From NCBI GenBank assembly GCA_030377895.1, contig JAUCGB010000016.1, forward strand, positions 1 through 50,832: a stretch of 50,832 bases of DNA, read 5' to 3'. Positions within the stretch are counted from its first letter, which is position 1; each line of letters starts with the position of its first letter. The stretch is from Anaerolineales bacterium HSG24. Lineage in GTDB: Bacteria > Chloroflexota > Anaerolineae > 4572-78 > J111. The position numbers and the translations under genes are program-made. Below, one piece after another: positions 1-9,141 of the stretch. Below the pieces are notes generated by a model. That model did not search any database. It was not told the origin of the DNA and worked only from the letters and a program-made list of their open reading frames with translations.

Positions 1-5
1 AGATG

Positions 6-91
6 TTCAGATAAACATTTTCAGCCGTTACCTTCCCGCAAGTTTAGAACTTGCGGGAAGGTTGGTCTTGAATTGAAAACCATTATCTGAA
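6..91. repeat. Palindromic element with CCGCAAGTT hairpin core
   Basis: An outer inverted repeat (TTCAGATAA at 6-14 against TTATCTGAA at 83-91, extending imperfectly inward) encloses a perfect hairpin at 31-61 with 14-base arms and a TAG loop. The hairpin core CCGCAAGTT/AACTTGCGG recurs near 15.1, 25.4 and 48.2 kb. A sequence resembling the left end recurs near 30,244. The upstream target duplication cannot be tested because the window begins here. Confidence 0.6.
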
Positions 92-220
92 AAACTGTAG
101 GTGGTGGATTAGTTGCATTTCCCAAATTGACAGGATGCGTTGGGAAGATTTTGTCGCGTCCGACATCCCTTTCGTATCAATAATATTTTTGTGGTATAAT
201 GGATGACGAAGGTAATCATT

Positions 221-261
221 CAGTCCCTTGTTTCCAAACTGGGTTTGGGAACGAGGGACTG
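221..261. repeat. Inverted repeat, terminator-like
   Basis: Nineteen-base arms (221-239 and 243-261) pair with two mismatches. The sequence resembles the hairpins at 26,223-26,259 and 34,458-34,502 (all contain a CAGTCCC/GTTCCC-like arm). No gene ends just before it in the window, so whether it terminates a transcript from outside is unknown. Confidence 0.45.
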
Positions 262-272
262 AACGGTTACGA

Positions 273-391
273 TTCACAGAGTAACACGAAGTTCACGGAG
301 AAAAAACGATTTGTTTTTTTCCTCTGTGCATCTTCGTGAATCTTTGTGTTCCTGTTTTAGCCTTCCCTAAACCAGTTTGTCGGGTAGCAAG
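273..391. repeat. Partial MITE-like element, TACCCGAC family (right end)
   Basis: The right end (GTCGGGTAGCAAG at 379-391) and the internal CACAGAG/CTCTGTG hairpin match the elements near 21.9, 43.9 and 46.8 kb. No left end with TACCCGAC was found upstream, so this copy looks truncated. It lies directly in front of the first gene. Confidence 0.5.
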
Positions 392-424
392 AAAAGCTTC
401 TGATATCGAACTTAGTCAAAAAAC

Positions 425-3022
425 ATGGAAAATCAACTCACGGTAGAACCTTGGATATACAACTTAGATGAAATTAGAGGGAACGACCTGCCCTTGGTCG
501 GTGGCAAGGCCTATCGGTTGGCTCTGCTTCGGCAGAACAGCCTGCAAGTGCCGCCCGGTTTGGTGCTGACCACCCACTTTTTTGAGAATCAACTCAAACG
601 GTCTCACCTAACGACCTTGTGGGCCGGTTCGCCGGACGTGCAGGTGACGACGGACGCGCTCAGTTGGTTGTCGGACACGCTCAAGACCAAGCCAATTGAC
701 CGAGAATTGACCCACACCCTCAATCAGCAATTAAATCAAAACTTTGGCCCTGAAATCCAGAGTTTTGCCGTCCGCTCCTCGGCGATTGATGAAGATCAGC
801 GGGATCATACCTTTGCCGGAGTGCATCTGACCGAGTTGGGCGTGCCGCGAGTCATGTTGCCAGTGGCGATTACGCGTTGTTGGGCTTCTGCCCTGAGCGA
901 GACCGCGGCCGAATATCGGATCAAACATGGCATGTCAATTCAGGGCATTCAGATTGCGGTGCTGATTCAGCCCATGCTGACCCCGCAAAGCTCAGGGGTC
1001 GGCTTCACCATCAACCCCCTAACCGGCTCGACAGACGAGATGATTGTCGAGGCTACCTGGGGTTTGGGCGAGAGTTTGGTCAGCGGTAAGATTCAGCCCT
1101 ATTCGTACAAGTTAGCCAACGACCCGCCCCGTTATCCAGTGTTGGAACATCAAACCGGCAATGTCCCCCCACCCGATGATGAGGCCGATATGCCATTATC
1201 CCCCACCGAGTTGACCGCGCTGGTCAACCAGTTGGAGCAAATTCAGGCCATCATGGGCGAGGCGCAGGATGTGGAGTGGGCCAAGCAGGATGGCTCTTTC
1301 TTCCTGCTGCAAACCCGTCCGGTTACACCGCCAGCCAACACTGGCCCGATGCTCGATCAGGCTTGGACGCGGGGAAGCCATGTGGAGTTTTTGCCCGACC
1401 TGCCCTCTCCCCTGTTCGCTTCATTATTAGAGCGCACCGAGCGTCAAGCCCAACAGTTCTTCGAGGCGGCTCAGATTGATGTGACTCCGTACACGCCTTA
1501 TCTCAAGATTCATTTAGGGCGACCTTATCTCAATCTCAGTCTCATAAAAAAAGGCATGAATCAATTGGGTCTCAATGTCAATGGGGTGTTACGCATTTTG
1601 GGCTATCAGGACAGGCCAACACAACAGAGACGACTGTCGGTTGATTGGCAAATATTGCGTCGCAAACGGCATATTTACAAGGCGTTGTGGGGTCAGATTC
1701 GTCAGGCTGAAACAAGCGTGCAAGAGTATCAGAAATTGGTTGAGGAGATGGTTGTTGATCTGAATGGTGTGGGTACGGACAGATCGACTAGCGAACTGCA
1801 AACCCAACTGCGCCAGCATGACCGGATTTATAACGGTTTTTTTAAGGCCGAGTTACCAATCTCCATGGGGATTGCCGCGCTAACCGCCATCAGTAGCACC
1901 CTGATCGCGCCTTTAACCCACACCCCGGGCACGGTGGTCAAAACGCTGGCCTCGCAAGGGATAGATAAAGGAGCCAATCAGCTTAATCAGTCTTTGTTAA
2001 CTTTGGCACAAAATGCCCGTAAAGACCAATCCGTCTGTCACTATTTTAAGCATGCTTCGGTCTCATTTAATGATTATGATACCCGATTGGCCGGAACTCT
2101 ATTTTTGAAGCAGTTTCATCAACTGCTGACCGAGCAGTCGTATCGAGCCACCTACGAGGCCGATCTGGGCTGGCCTCGTTATCTGGAAGCCCCCGAAGTT
2201 CTACTCAGAATTATCCAACATTATGTCCTTAGTGAGCATCAGACCAATACGTCTGTCGCTCCGATACTGCTCTGGTCTGACCTCGTCAAACCGGCTACGG
2301 GGCTACAACGTCTGCATAGTTGGCGACGGTGGGCGGTGCAACCGTTCATCAAACAGTTACATAATTTGTTGATCCTGCGCCATCGCTTGAATGAGATTCG
2401 AGCCAAGGGTATGACCGCTTGTCGCCAATGGGATAAACAGTTGGCCGAGCAGTGGGTCAAGCAAGGCTGGCTGACCGAGGTAGACGATATTTTTTGGCTC
2501 AAGCTAGAGGAGATTGAACGGGTGATTTTGGCTGGAGTTGGGGCCGGACTGACCATATCGGCCACGATTCAGGCTCGCAAAGAGACATATCAAGGATACG
2601 CCCAACTCACGCCGCCCTTTAATCTGCAAGAATCGGAACTACCCGCTATTCAATACGGCCTCTCCACGGGCGATAGGGGCAACTTGGATGTGCTGACTGG
2701 CCTGCCGGTTAGCCCGGGCCAAGCGTGTGGTACGGTGATGGTAGTCAACTCGCCGGAGGAGTTTGAGCCGATTGCCGATGAGGTCATCCTCGTCACCTCC
2801 TCGACCAATCCTGACTGGTTGTCTCTCCTCAACCGCTCTGCCGGGCTGATTGTTGAGGTCGGTGGCCTGTTGTCCCACGGCTCGGTGATTGCCCGCGAGT
2901 ATGGTCTGCCCGGCGTAGCCAACGTCCCCCAAGCCACCAAACGATTCCAGACTGGCGATGTGGTCTTGGTCGATGGTAGTACTGGTGTGATTCAGGTGCT
3001 TGAACGAACGAAAAAAACGTGA
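425..3022 (+). CDS. PEP-utilising phosphotransferase, rifampin-phosphotransferase-like
   Basis: An 865-residue enzyme with an N-terminal ATP-grasp domain of the PEP-synthase/PPDK type: a GGKAYRLALL motif near residue 27, FAVRSSAIDED near 115, and LLQTRPV closing the domain near 298. A long middle region follows, then a C-terminal swivelling phosphohistidine domain with GGLLSHGSVIARE; the phosphate-carrying histidine would be H818. The C-terminal PEP/pyruvate TIM barrel of true PEP synthase is absent. This ATP-middle-His order and the length match rifampin phosphotransferase (about 866 residues), which transfers the ATP beta-phosphate to rifampin. The middle domain sets the substrate and cannot be read here, so the natural substrate is unknown. 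The gene stands alone; the next starts 48 bases downstream. Confidence 0.75.
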   Translation: MENQLTVEPWIYNLDEIRGNDLPLVGGKAYRLALLRQNSLQVPPGLVLTTHFFENQLKRSHLTTLWAGSPDVQVTTDALSWLSDTLKTKPIDRELTHTLNQQLNQNFGPEIQSFAVRSSAIDEDQRDHTFAGVHLTELGVPRVMLPVAITRCWASALSETAAEYRIKHGMSIQGIQIAVLIQPMLTPQSSGVGFTINPLTGSTDEMIVEATWGLGESLVSGKIQPYSYKLANDPPRYPVLEHQTGNVPPPDDEADMPLSPTELTALVNQLEQIQAIMGEAQDVEWAKQDGSFFLLQTRPVTPPANTGPMLDQAWTRGSHVEFLPDLPSPLFASLLERTERQAQQFFEAAQIDVTPYTPYLKIHLGRPYLNLSLIKKGMNQLGLNVNGVLRILGYQDRPTQQRRLSVDWQILRRKRHIYKALWGQIRQAETSVQEYQKLVEEMVVDLNGVGTDRSTSELQTQLRQHDRIYNGFFKAELPISMGIAALTAISSTLIAPLTHTPGTVVKTLASQGIDKGANQLNQSLLTLAQNARKDQSVCHYFKHASVSFNDYDTRLAGTLFLKQFHQLLTEQSYRATYEADLGWPRYLEAPEVLLRIIQHYVLSEHQTNTSVAPILLWSDLVKPATGLQRLHSWRRWAVQPFIKQLHNLLILRHRLNEIRAKGMTACRQWDKQLAEQWVKQGWLTEVDDIFWLKLEEIERVILAGVGAGLTISATIQARKETYQGYAQLTPPFNLQESELPAIQYGLSTGDRGNLDVLTGLPVSPGQACGTVMVVNSPEEFEPIADEVILVTSSTNPDWLSLLNRSAGLIVEVGGLLSHGSVIAREYGLPGVANVPQATKRFQTGDVVLVDGSTGVIQVLERTKKT

Positions 3023-3070
3023 TAACTTGAATGATAAAATTTATGATAATCTTACTTTTGGAGGTGGATT

Positions 3071-4063
3071 ATGGAAGAGTTCGATAAAGAATATGAAGAG
3101 TATAAAAAATACACTTGGATAATTGGTGATATCCACGGGATGTATGATCCGTTACGGACACTTGTTAACCATTTGGATAATGATAATCTGAATAAATTTG
3201 TTTTTGTGGGCGATTATATAGACCACGGCCCCTCCTCAAAAGAGGTGTTAGATCTTATAATGAGCCTTGGAGATAGGGCTGTCAGCTTATTAGGAAACCA
3301 TGAACATTTATTATTAGATACCCTTTTCAATGAAAAACATATTGATGAATGGGGAACTCGAATATGGATGGAGAATGGAGCCGATAGCACTATGCGTTCC
3401 TTTGGGTACAATAATTTTGAAGATTTCAAAGCCAATATTGATGAGAAATACACCGACTTTATGAAGAGCATGAAATGTTTCCACCAAGAGGATTATGACA
3501 ATGGTCTTTTTGGAGCGAAAATTACTGTTGTTCATGGTGGTATTATGCCTGATGTGCCATTTGAGGAGCAACTCGAGATAAATGATTATGCTGATATGAC
3601 CAAGTTTATAAACGACAGAAAAATATGGATAGAGAATGTACCCACTTGGATCAGACGGGATTTTTTGAATGGCGACCCGGATCATTGGAATGGTCATATC
3701 ATTATCCATGGTCATACGCCAACACCTTCTTTGGACTATTACATAGATGAGTTGTCTGAGAAATCATCAACTGATGAGGATGAGGATGAGGATGAAGAAG
3801 AGGCTGAGAAAATTGATTTGGATAGTTATTATCTGAGAAGGCATCCAAAAAATGACCTGATAGCTTCCATTGATATAGATACTGGGGCCGCTTTTGGTAA
3901 TAAATTGACCGCGATAGGCTTATCTGCGTCTGGATTTAATTTCTATGGGGGGCTAACAGTTCGGGTAGCCGAAGTTAACATCAAAGAAGGATATAGAAGG
4001 ACTCCTCTTAAATTCTCATCTTTTGAGATAAATGATATTAGAGATTATGGTCATAAGGTTTAA
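3071..4063 (+). CDS. PPP-family metallophosphatase with acidic insert
   Basis: A 330-residue protein with the ordered metal-binding signatures of PPP/calcineurin-type phosphatases: GDIHG (D20, H22), GDYIDHG (D48, D51), GNHE (N76, H77), a VVHGG motif, and IIIHGHTPTP. GDYIDHG replaces the usual GDxVDRG, so the phosphate-contacting Arg is a His. A run of Asp/Glu (about residues 236-248) is inserted between the last metal motif and the C-terminal strand IDIDTGAAFGNKL. A strong ribosome site, GGAGGTG, precedes the ATG. A bacterial Ser/Thr phosphatase or a diadenosine-tetraphosphatase-like (ApaH) enzyme are both possible; the substrate cannot be decided from sequence. Cytoplasmic: no signal peptide seen. 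Confidence 0.8.
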   Translation: MEEFDKEYEEYKKYTWIIGDIHGMYDPLRTLVNHLDNDNLNKFVFVGDYIDHGPSSKEVLDLIMSLGDRAVSLLGNHEHLLLDTLFNEKHIDEWGTRIWMENGADSTMRSFGYNNFEDFKANIDEKYTDFMKSMKCFHQEDYDNGLFGAKITVVHGGIMPDVPFEEQLEINDYADMTKFINDRKIWIENVPTWIRRDFLNGDPDHWNGHIIIHGHTPTPSLDYYIDELSEKSSTDEDEDEDEEEAEKIDLDSYYLRRHPKNDLIASIDIDTGAAFGNKLTAIGLSASGFNFYGGLTVRVAEVNIKEGYRRTPLKFSSFEINDIRDYGHKV

Positions 4064-4070
4064 TATCAGT

Positions 4071-4364
4071 CTTAGTACCCGACAGAACCTTTAGCCTGAA
4101 CTAATTAAGGAATGAGCCCTAAATAAATTGCGCGTTTGGCAATCGTAGGGGCTAGGCAAGGCGGTATAGCGTTGGTTTGAAATCAGAACTTCAATCCGCC
4201 TTGCCTCGCCCTGAAACTATGGAATGACGGGCGAGGCAGGGTCGGAGCGGAGATGGCCGCACATTCCAAGTCTAGACCGCCCTGCCTAGCCCCTACCATA
4301 ACCTCCGACGCAATGCACATGTTAATTAATGCTCATTCCCTAAGCCACTTTGTCGGGTAGCAAG
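4071..4364. repeat. MITE-like element (TACCCGAC family) carrying a nested element
   Basis: Ends are CTTAGTACCCGACAG (4071-4085) and TTGTCGGGTAGCAAG (4350-4364). A second palindromic element occupies 4109-4339, with its own inverted ends GGAATGAGC/GCTCATTCC and an internal GGGGCTAGGCAAGGCGG / CCGCCCTGCCTAGCCCC pairing. No clear target duplication flanks the outer copy. It lies directly downstream of the phosphatase stop and may act as its transcript end. Confidence 0.65.
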
Positions 4365-4556
4365 CCTTGACTAAATCCACAATTTATGCACACTACCAAC
4401 AAATGCGATATTGTTCATTGACATCAATGAGTTTAGGTTATAATAAACGTATATGATTTTGATAACCATGACCAGGTAATCAAGTTGTCCTTTCCGTAAA
4501 ATATGTTAAACTTCACTTGAATCAACTGGATGGATAGTGTTATCATGTTGATGATT

Positions 4557-4650
4557 ATGTCACTCTGAACGCAACGAAGTGAAGAGAAGAGTCGCCTCAA
4601 TATCAACCGAGAGATTTCTCGATTCCGCTTCGCTTCACTTGGAATGACAT
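4557..4650. repeat. Imperfect hairpin repeat in a 440-bp gene-free stretch
   Basis: ATGTCACTCTGAAC... pairs imperfectly with ...CGCTTCACTTGGAATGACAT, the style of a dispersed palindromic repeat. The rest of 4365-4803 is AT-rich and shows no coding frame; the promoter of the PEP carboxykinase gene should lie here, but no convincing -35/-10 pair was found. Confidence 0.4.
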
Positions 4651-4803
4651 GTGAATCTTATCAGTCAATAGGTTATCACTACTCTGGAATGTTTGGTTCA
4701 TACTCAAAATTAATTATTTTGTGATAATGAGGTCACAAATTTATGTAATGCTTTGCCTCCTTACAACAAAATAAATTACACAACTAAAGGAGCAGTAAAA
4801 ATC

Positions 4804-6390
4804 ATGACGACTAATTTTACACTCAAGCAGTATGGTATTGAAGTTGAAGACATTATTCGTAATGCCAGTCCGCCAGCTCTTTATCAAGAAGCATTGAAAT
4901 ATGAACCAGAAGCCGCCCTTGCCGCTTCTGGAGCGTTGATGGTTCGCTCTGGTGAAAAAACAGGACGTAGCCCGAAGGCTAAACGCATCGTTTCTCATCC
5001 TGATTCTAAGGATAATATTTGGTGGGGATCCGTCAATATAGCTATTGAGGAAGAAGTCTTCCAAATTAACCGTGAACGAGCGATGGATTACCTCAACACT
5101 CGCGATAGGTTATATGTGGTTGATGCCTATGGTGGCTGGGATCCAAAAGAACGTGTCAAAATTCGAATTGTCTGTACCCGACCATACCACGCCCTTTTTA
5201 TGTGGAACATGTTGATTCGCCCGACCAATGAACAACTGGCCGACTTTGGTGAGCCAGACTATGTCGTCTTTAACGCCGGAGAGTTCCCGGCCAATAGCCG
5301 TATTGCAGGCATGACTTCCAAAACCAGCGTTAATCTCTCCTTTGAAGAACAAGAGTTCGTCATTCTTGGTAGTGAGTATGCGGGTGAAATGAAGAAAGGT
5401 ATCTTTACCGTGATGAACTACATTATGCCGGAAAAAGGTATTCTCTCCATGCACTGCTCCGCCAACGAAGGTGATGATGGCGATGTATCCATCTTCTTTG
5501 GTCTTTCAGGCACAGGTAAAACCACCTTATCCGCCGACCACCGCCGTAAGTTGATTGGCGATGACGAACACTGCTGGAGCGATGAAGGTGTCTATAACAT
5601 CGAAGGTGGATGTTACGCCAAAGCTATTGATCTTTCAGCCGAAAAAGAACCTGAAATTTATGCCGCGATCAAGTACGGAACGGTGCTAGAAAATATGGTT
5701 TGTGATGAGCAGACCCATGAAGTTGACTATGCTGATGTTTCTATCACCCAAAACACCCGAGCTTCCTATCCTATCGAATTTATTCCAAACGCCAAAATCC
5801 CATGTGTTGGTGCGCATCCGAAAAATATTATCCTGCTTACCTGTGATGCGTTTGGCGTGTTACCTCCGGTTTGCAAACTCACTCCCGCCCAAGCCATGTA
5901 CCACTTCATCAGCGGCTATACCGCCAAAGTTGCCGGGACTGAGGTGGGCGTGACTGAACCTCAAGCCGCATTCTCGGCCTGTTTTGGAGCCGCCTTTATG
6001 GTCTGGCACCCGAGCAAATATGCTGAGTTACTGGCTCAAAAAATGAAAGAACATGACGCGTCGGCTTGGCTCGTCAACACTGGCTGGACAGGCGGCGCGC
6101 ACGGCGTTGGCTCACGGATGAGCTTGAAATACACCCGCGCGATTATCGACGCGATTCATGACGGCTCTCTGAGCGATGTTGAGTATGTCACCGATCCTCT
6201 ATTTGGTTTAGCCGTCCCGACCTCATGCCCCAATGTTCCGGCTGAAATTCTCATTCCGAAGAATACTTGGACTGACGGTGATGCTTATGAAGAGCAAGCT
6301 CTCAAATTGGCGCAACTCTTCACCGATAACTTTGAAAAATACAAAGAAGGCAGCAGCGACGCGATTGTTAACGCTGGCCCGAAACTATAA
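4804..6390 (+). CDS. pckA: Phosphoenolpyruvate carboxykinase (ATP)
   Basis: Catalyses oxaloacetate + ATP to PEP + CO2 + ADP, the entry step of gluconeogenesis, in the cytoplasm. From this start it has 528 residues, normal for the ATP-dependent family. Visible motifs are RSGEKTGRSPKAK near residue 48, the P-loop GLSGTGKT (233-240), the metal-binding LIGDDEH (250-256), and the C-terminal NTGWTGGAHGVGSRM. The start is placed at 4804 because an AAAGGAG ribosome site lies 13 bases upstream and family N-termini begin here; an in-frame extension to 4753 lacks such a site. A strong terminator follows, so the gene is probably monocistronic. Confidence 0.97.
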   Translation: MTTNFTLKQYGIEVEDIIRNASPPALYQEALKYEPEAALAASGALMVRSGEKTGRSPKAKRIVSHPDSKDNIWWGSVNIAIEEEVFQINRERAMDYLNTRDRLYVVDAYGGWDPKERVKIRIVCTRPYHALFMWNMLIRPTNEQLADFGEPDYVVFNAGEFPANSRIAGMTSKTSVNLSFEEQEFVILGSEYAGEMKKGIFTVMNYIMPEKGILSMHCSANEGDDGDVSIFFGLSGTGKTTLSADHRRKLIGDDEHCWSDEGVYNIEGGCYAKAIDLSAEKEPEIYAAIKYGTVLENMVCDEQTHEVDYADVSITQNTRASYPIEFIPNAKIPCVGAHPKNIILLTCDAFGVLPPVCKLTPAQAMYHFISGYTAKVAGTEVGVTEPQAAFSACFGAAFMVWHPSKYAELLAQKMKEHDASAWLVNTGWTGGAHGVGSRMSLKYTRAIIDAIHDGSLSDVEYVTDPLFGLAVPTSCPNVPAEILIPKNTWTDGDAYEEQALKLAQLFTDNFEKYKEGSSDAIVNAGPKL

Positions 6391-6446
6391 ACATATTTTC
6401 AAAATCGGATGAAACGATAGTCTTAACTTGATTACTGATTTAACCC

Positions 6447-6476
6447 AAAAACCCTACTCAATTGAGTAGGGTTTTT
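6447..6476 (+). terminator. Rho-independent terminator of pckA
   Basis: A perfect 30-base palindrome (AAAAACCCTACTC-AATT-GAGTAGGGTTTTT) ending in a T run, 56 bases after the pckA stop. The A-rich left arm means it could also stop transcripts on the other strand. Confidence 0.9.
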
Positions 6477-6610
6477 ATTGACATATTTAATCCCAATTCA
6501 TAAGGCAGGAAATAGGATTAAGCAAGTTGCACGTCTGATTGGGAGCATATAGGCAGACTAAAGTCCGCCCTACTCTACCGCGAAAAAATTTTAAACTCTG
6601 GAAATTTCCC

Positions 6611-7531
6611 ATGAACCCTCTAAAACGACATACTGTTCCCTTAATTGTTTTGTTAGGCTTGTTTTTGTTAGGTTTGTTTTTCTTCGTATATTTTATGACC
6701 GTTGCCGCGCCAACCGAGTTGGGGCGATTACGATTAGCTACCACCACTAGCACCTACGATTCCGGTCTGCTGACCGAAATTTTGCCCGATTTTGAGAACC
6801 GTTATGGCGCAACCGTCGAGGTGATTGCAGTCGGAACGGGGCAGGCGATTCAACTGGGCGAACATGGCGATGCCGATGTGATTCTCGTCCATGCCCGTCA
6901 ACGCGAAGATGCGTTTGTTGAGGCTGGATTCGGCATTAATCGGCAGGATGTCATGTACAATGATTTTATCATCATCGGCCCCGCAGATGACCCCGCAGGT
7001 ATACATGGTCTGACCGATGTTAGCACCGCGTTAGCTCAAATCGCCCAGCAACAGAGCCTATTTGTCTCGCGGGGTGATGATTCTGGAACACACATTAAAG
7101 AACAAGGTTTATGGCAAACCACTCAACTACCACTCATTACCGAAAGCAGTCCTAAAAATACAGATAAAAATGCAGTTAAACCCGATGGCGATTGGTATCT
7201 ATCGGCGGGACAGGGCATGGGCGCGGTGGTCTCGATGGCCGACGAGCAACAAGCCTACACCCTCAGCGACAGAGCCACCTATCTGGCCCGCAAAGCCACT
7301 CAGCTTGATTTAGAAATCATGGTCGAAGGAGATTCTCGACTCTTCAATCCCTATGGAGTCATCACCGTGAATCCCGAAAAACACCCTTCCGTCAATAGTG
7401 TTGCCGCCAACACCTTTATCGACTGGCTGACTAGCCTAGAAACGCAAAAGCTGATTAGTCAGTTTGGCCGTGAACAGTTTGGGCAGCCCCTATTTGTGCC
7501 TAATTCAGCCGTATGGCTGGCAGATCAATAA
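6611..7531 (+). CDS. tupA: Tungstate-binding protein of ABC transporter
   Basis: The solute-binding component that captures tungstate outside the membrane and hands it to TupB. A hydrophobic N-terminal segment (residues about 9-29) anchors or exports it; it lacks a lipobox Cys. The TupA signature TTTSTYDSG (44-52) and SRGDDSGTHIKE later in the chain identify the tungstate-specific family rather than ModA or WtpA. The ATG at 6611 is preferred: it begins the signal segment, whereas the longer frame from 6539 would place 24 polar residues before it. tupB starts 36 bases downstream, so the three genes form an operon. Tungstate uptake implies tungsten- or molybdenum-pterin enzymes elsewhere in the genome; none are encoded here. 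Confidence 0.92.
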   Translation: MNPLKRHTVPLIVLLGLFLLGLFFFVYFMTVAAPTELGRLRLATTTSTYDSGLLTEILPDFENRYGATVEVIAVGTGQAIQLGEHGDADVILVHARQREDAFVEAGFGINRQDVMYNDFIIIGPADDPAGIHGLTDVSTALAQIAQQQSLFVSRGDDSGTHIKEQGLWQTTQLPLITESSPKNTDKNAVKPDGDWYLSAGQGMGAVVSMADEQQAYTLSDRATYLARKATQLDLEIMVEGDSRLFNPYGVITVNPEKHPSVNSVAANTFIDWLTSLETQKLISQFGREQFGQPLFVPNSAVWLADQ

Positions 7532-7567
7532 AATTGGCTATTAGGCTGGAAGCCTACTCTTCCTGAT

Positions 7568-8263
7568 ATGAGAGATATTTTAGACGGCCTAATTCAGGCA
7601 TTCGAACTTATTTTTAGCCTTAACTCGGCCTTATACGAGATTATCTGGCTATCCCTGTCGGTGACGGGGGTAGCCCTTTTGTTGAGTGCCACAATCGGCG
7701 TGCCATGTGGCGCATTGATGGGGCTGAAACGGTTTTGGGGACGAAGCGTTATCTTGCTGTTTATCTACACTGGCATGGGGTTTCCGCCGGTGGTGGTAGG
7801 ATTGTTTGTCTATCTGCTGTTATCTCGAAGTGGGCCGCTAGGGATGTTGGGCTGGCTCTTTACCCCACCGGCCATGATTGTGGCTCAAACCATCATCGCC
7901 ATACCAGTCATTACGGGCTTCACCATCGCCGCAGTCATGGGCGTTGATTCGAATCTACGTCAGCAACTGTTAGCCTTGGGGGCGACTCCTTGGCAGGCGA
8001 CCTTGGCCATTCTGACTGAGGCGCGGATGGGCGTAATCGTCGCCATCATTGCTGGTTTTGGAGCCATTATATCCGAAGTGGGCGCGGTCATGCTGGTCGG
8101 TGGGAATATCGAAGGGCAGACTCGTACTCTGACCACAGCCATCGTATTGGAGACGCGTAAGGGGTATTTTGACCTAGCAATTGCCCTTGGAATTATCTTG
8201 TTACTGCTGACTTTTCTGGCGAACTTGCTCATGACCCAATGGCAGGGGCAGGATATAAATTAG
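7568..8263 (+). CDS. tupB: Tungstate ABC transporter permease
   Basis: A 231-residue inner-membrane permease with about five hydrophobic segments. The cytoplasmic coupling loop (EAA motif) reads LRQQLLALGATPWQATLAIL, followed by EVGAVMLVGGNIEGQTRTLT, which is characteristic of TupB/WtpB permeases. It sits between tupA and tupC, as expected for TupABC. No strong ribosome site precedes the ATG, so translation may be coupled to tupA. Confidence 0.92.
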   Translation: MRDILDGLIQAFELIFSLNSALYEIIWLSLSVTGVALLLSATIGVPCGALMGLKRFWGRSVILLFIYTGMGFPPVVVGLFVYLLLSRSGPLGMLGWLFTPPAMIVAQTIIAIPVITGFTIAAVMGVDSNLRQQLLALGATPWQATLAILTEARMGVIVAIIAGFGAIISEVGAVMLVGGNIEGQTRTLTTAIVLETRKGYFDLAIALGIILLLLTFLANLLMTQWQGQDIN

Positions 8264-8377
8264 GAGTAGTCCGGCACAAGTTATCTCTACATTTCTTAAA
8301 AAACAACCCCGATATACACGGCCCGGAGATTCACAGAGGCAAAATTAGTTGAAAACCCAGTGCATCTAAAATTAGTC

Positions 8378-9115
8378 ATGACTCGACCTGTCATCTATCA
8401 ATGTCAGAACCTAACCCAAACTTATAACCAACGGACAGTATTACAGATTGATTTTTTGGAAATATATGCGGGGGAAATTTTGGCATTGATTGGGCCAAGT
8501 GGGGCGGGTAAAACAACCTTTTTACGACAGCTCAACTTTTTAGAAGCGCCGAGTGCTGGTCAACTCCGTTTTCATAACCAACAGGTCAATGGTTCATGGC
8601 CGCCATTAGAGATTCGGCGACAGGTGACTACGGTGTTTCAAACGCCGGTCTTGCTAAATCGCTCGGTAGCCGATAACTTAGCCTACGGGTTGACGCTTCG
8701 GCAGATTCCTCGCTCGACCATTACGGCAAGGGTCGCGAAAGCGTTGGACCAAGTGGGCTTAACTGGTCTGGGTCATGTCTCGGCGCGCACCCTCAGCGGC
8801 GGAGAGGCGCAACGGGTGGCTCTAGCTCGTGCGCTAGTGTTACATCCCGAAGTGTTACTGTTAGACGAACCAACCGCCAATCTCGACCCCTACAACGTCA
8901 AACTGATTGAGGCAATTATTACCGATTTGAACCAGACAAACTGCACCACGATTATCCTCATCACCCACAATATTTTTCAGGCCAAGCGGTTGGCCCATCG
9001 AGTTGGGCTACTGCTAGACAGCCGTTTGGTTGAGGTGACGGATGTCGAGACATTTTTCCATGCCCCCTCAGATGCCCGAACTGCCGCATTTGTGCAGGGA
9101 GATGTGGTTTATTGA
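8378..9115 (+). CDS. tupC: Tungstate ABC transporter ATP-binding protein
   Basis: The ATPase that powers tungstate import. It has a Walker A GPSGAGKT, the ABC signature LSGGEAQRVALARAL, a Walker B LLLDEPTANLDP and an H-loop ITHN. The ATG at 8378 gives 245 residues; an in-frame GTG at 8360 would add six residues, and neither has a good ribosome site. The 114-base gap after tupB is longer than the tupA-tupB gap but holds no terminator that was recognised. The gene converges on a methyltransferase gene 26 bases beyond its stop. Confidence 0.9.
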   Translation: MTRPVIYQCQNLTQTYNQRTVLQIDFLEIYAGEILALIGPSGAGKTTFLRQLNFLEAPSAGQLRFHNQQVNGSWPPLEIRRQVTTVFQTPVLLNRSVADNLAYGLTLRQIPRSTITARVAKALDQVGLTGLGHVSARTLSGGEAQRVALARALVLHPEVLLLDEPTANLDPYNVKLIEAIITDLNQTNCTTIILITHNIFQAKRLAHRVGLLLDSRLVEVTDVETFFHAPSDARTAAFVQGDVVY

Positions 9116-9141
9116 GGGTCTCATTGTTAAGCCCACATTTT

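Noticed and set aside
425..3022. Calling the first gene PEP synthase (ppsA)
   Set aside because: The C-terminal PEP/pyruvate barrel and its catalytic Cys region are missing; the chain ends with the phosphohistidine domain.
4557..4650. Possible small RNA gene before pckA
   Set aside because: No promoter or terminator was found around it; it reads as one more imperfect hairpin repeat.
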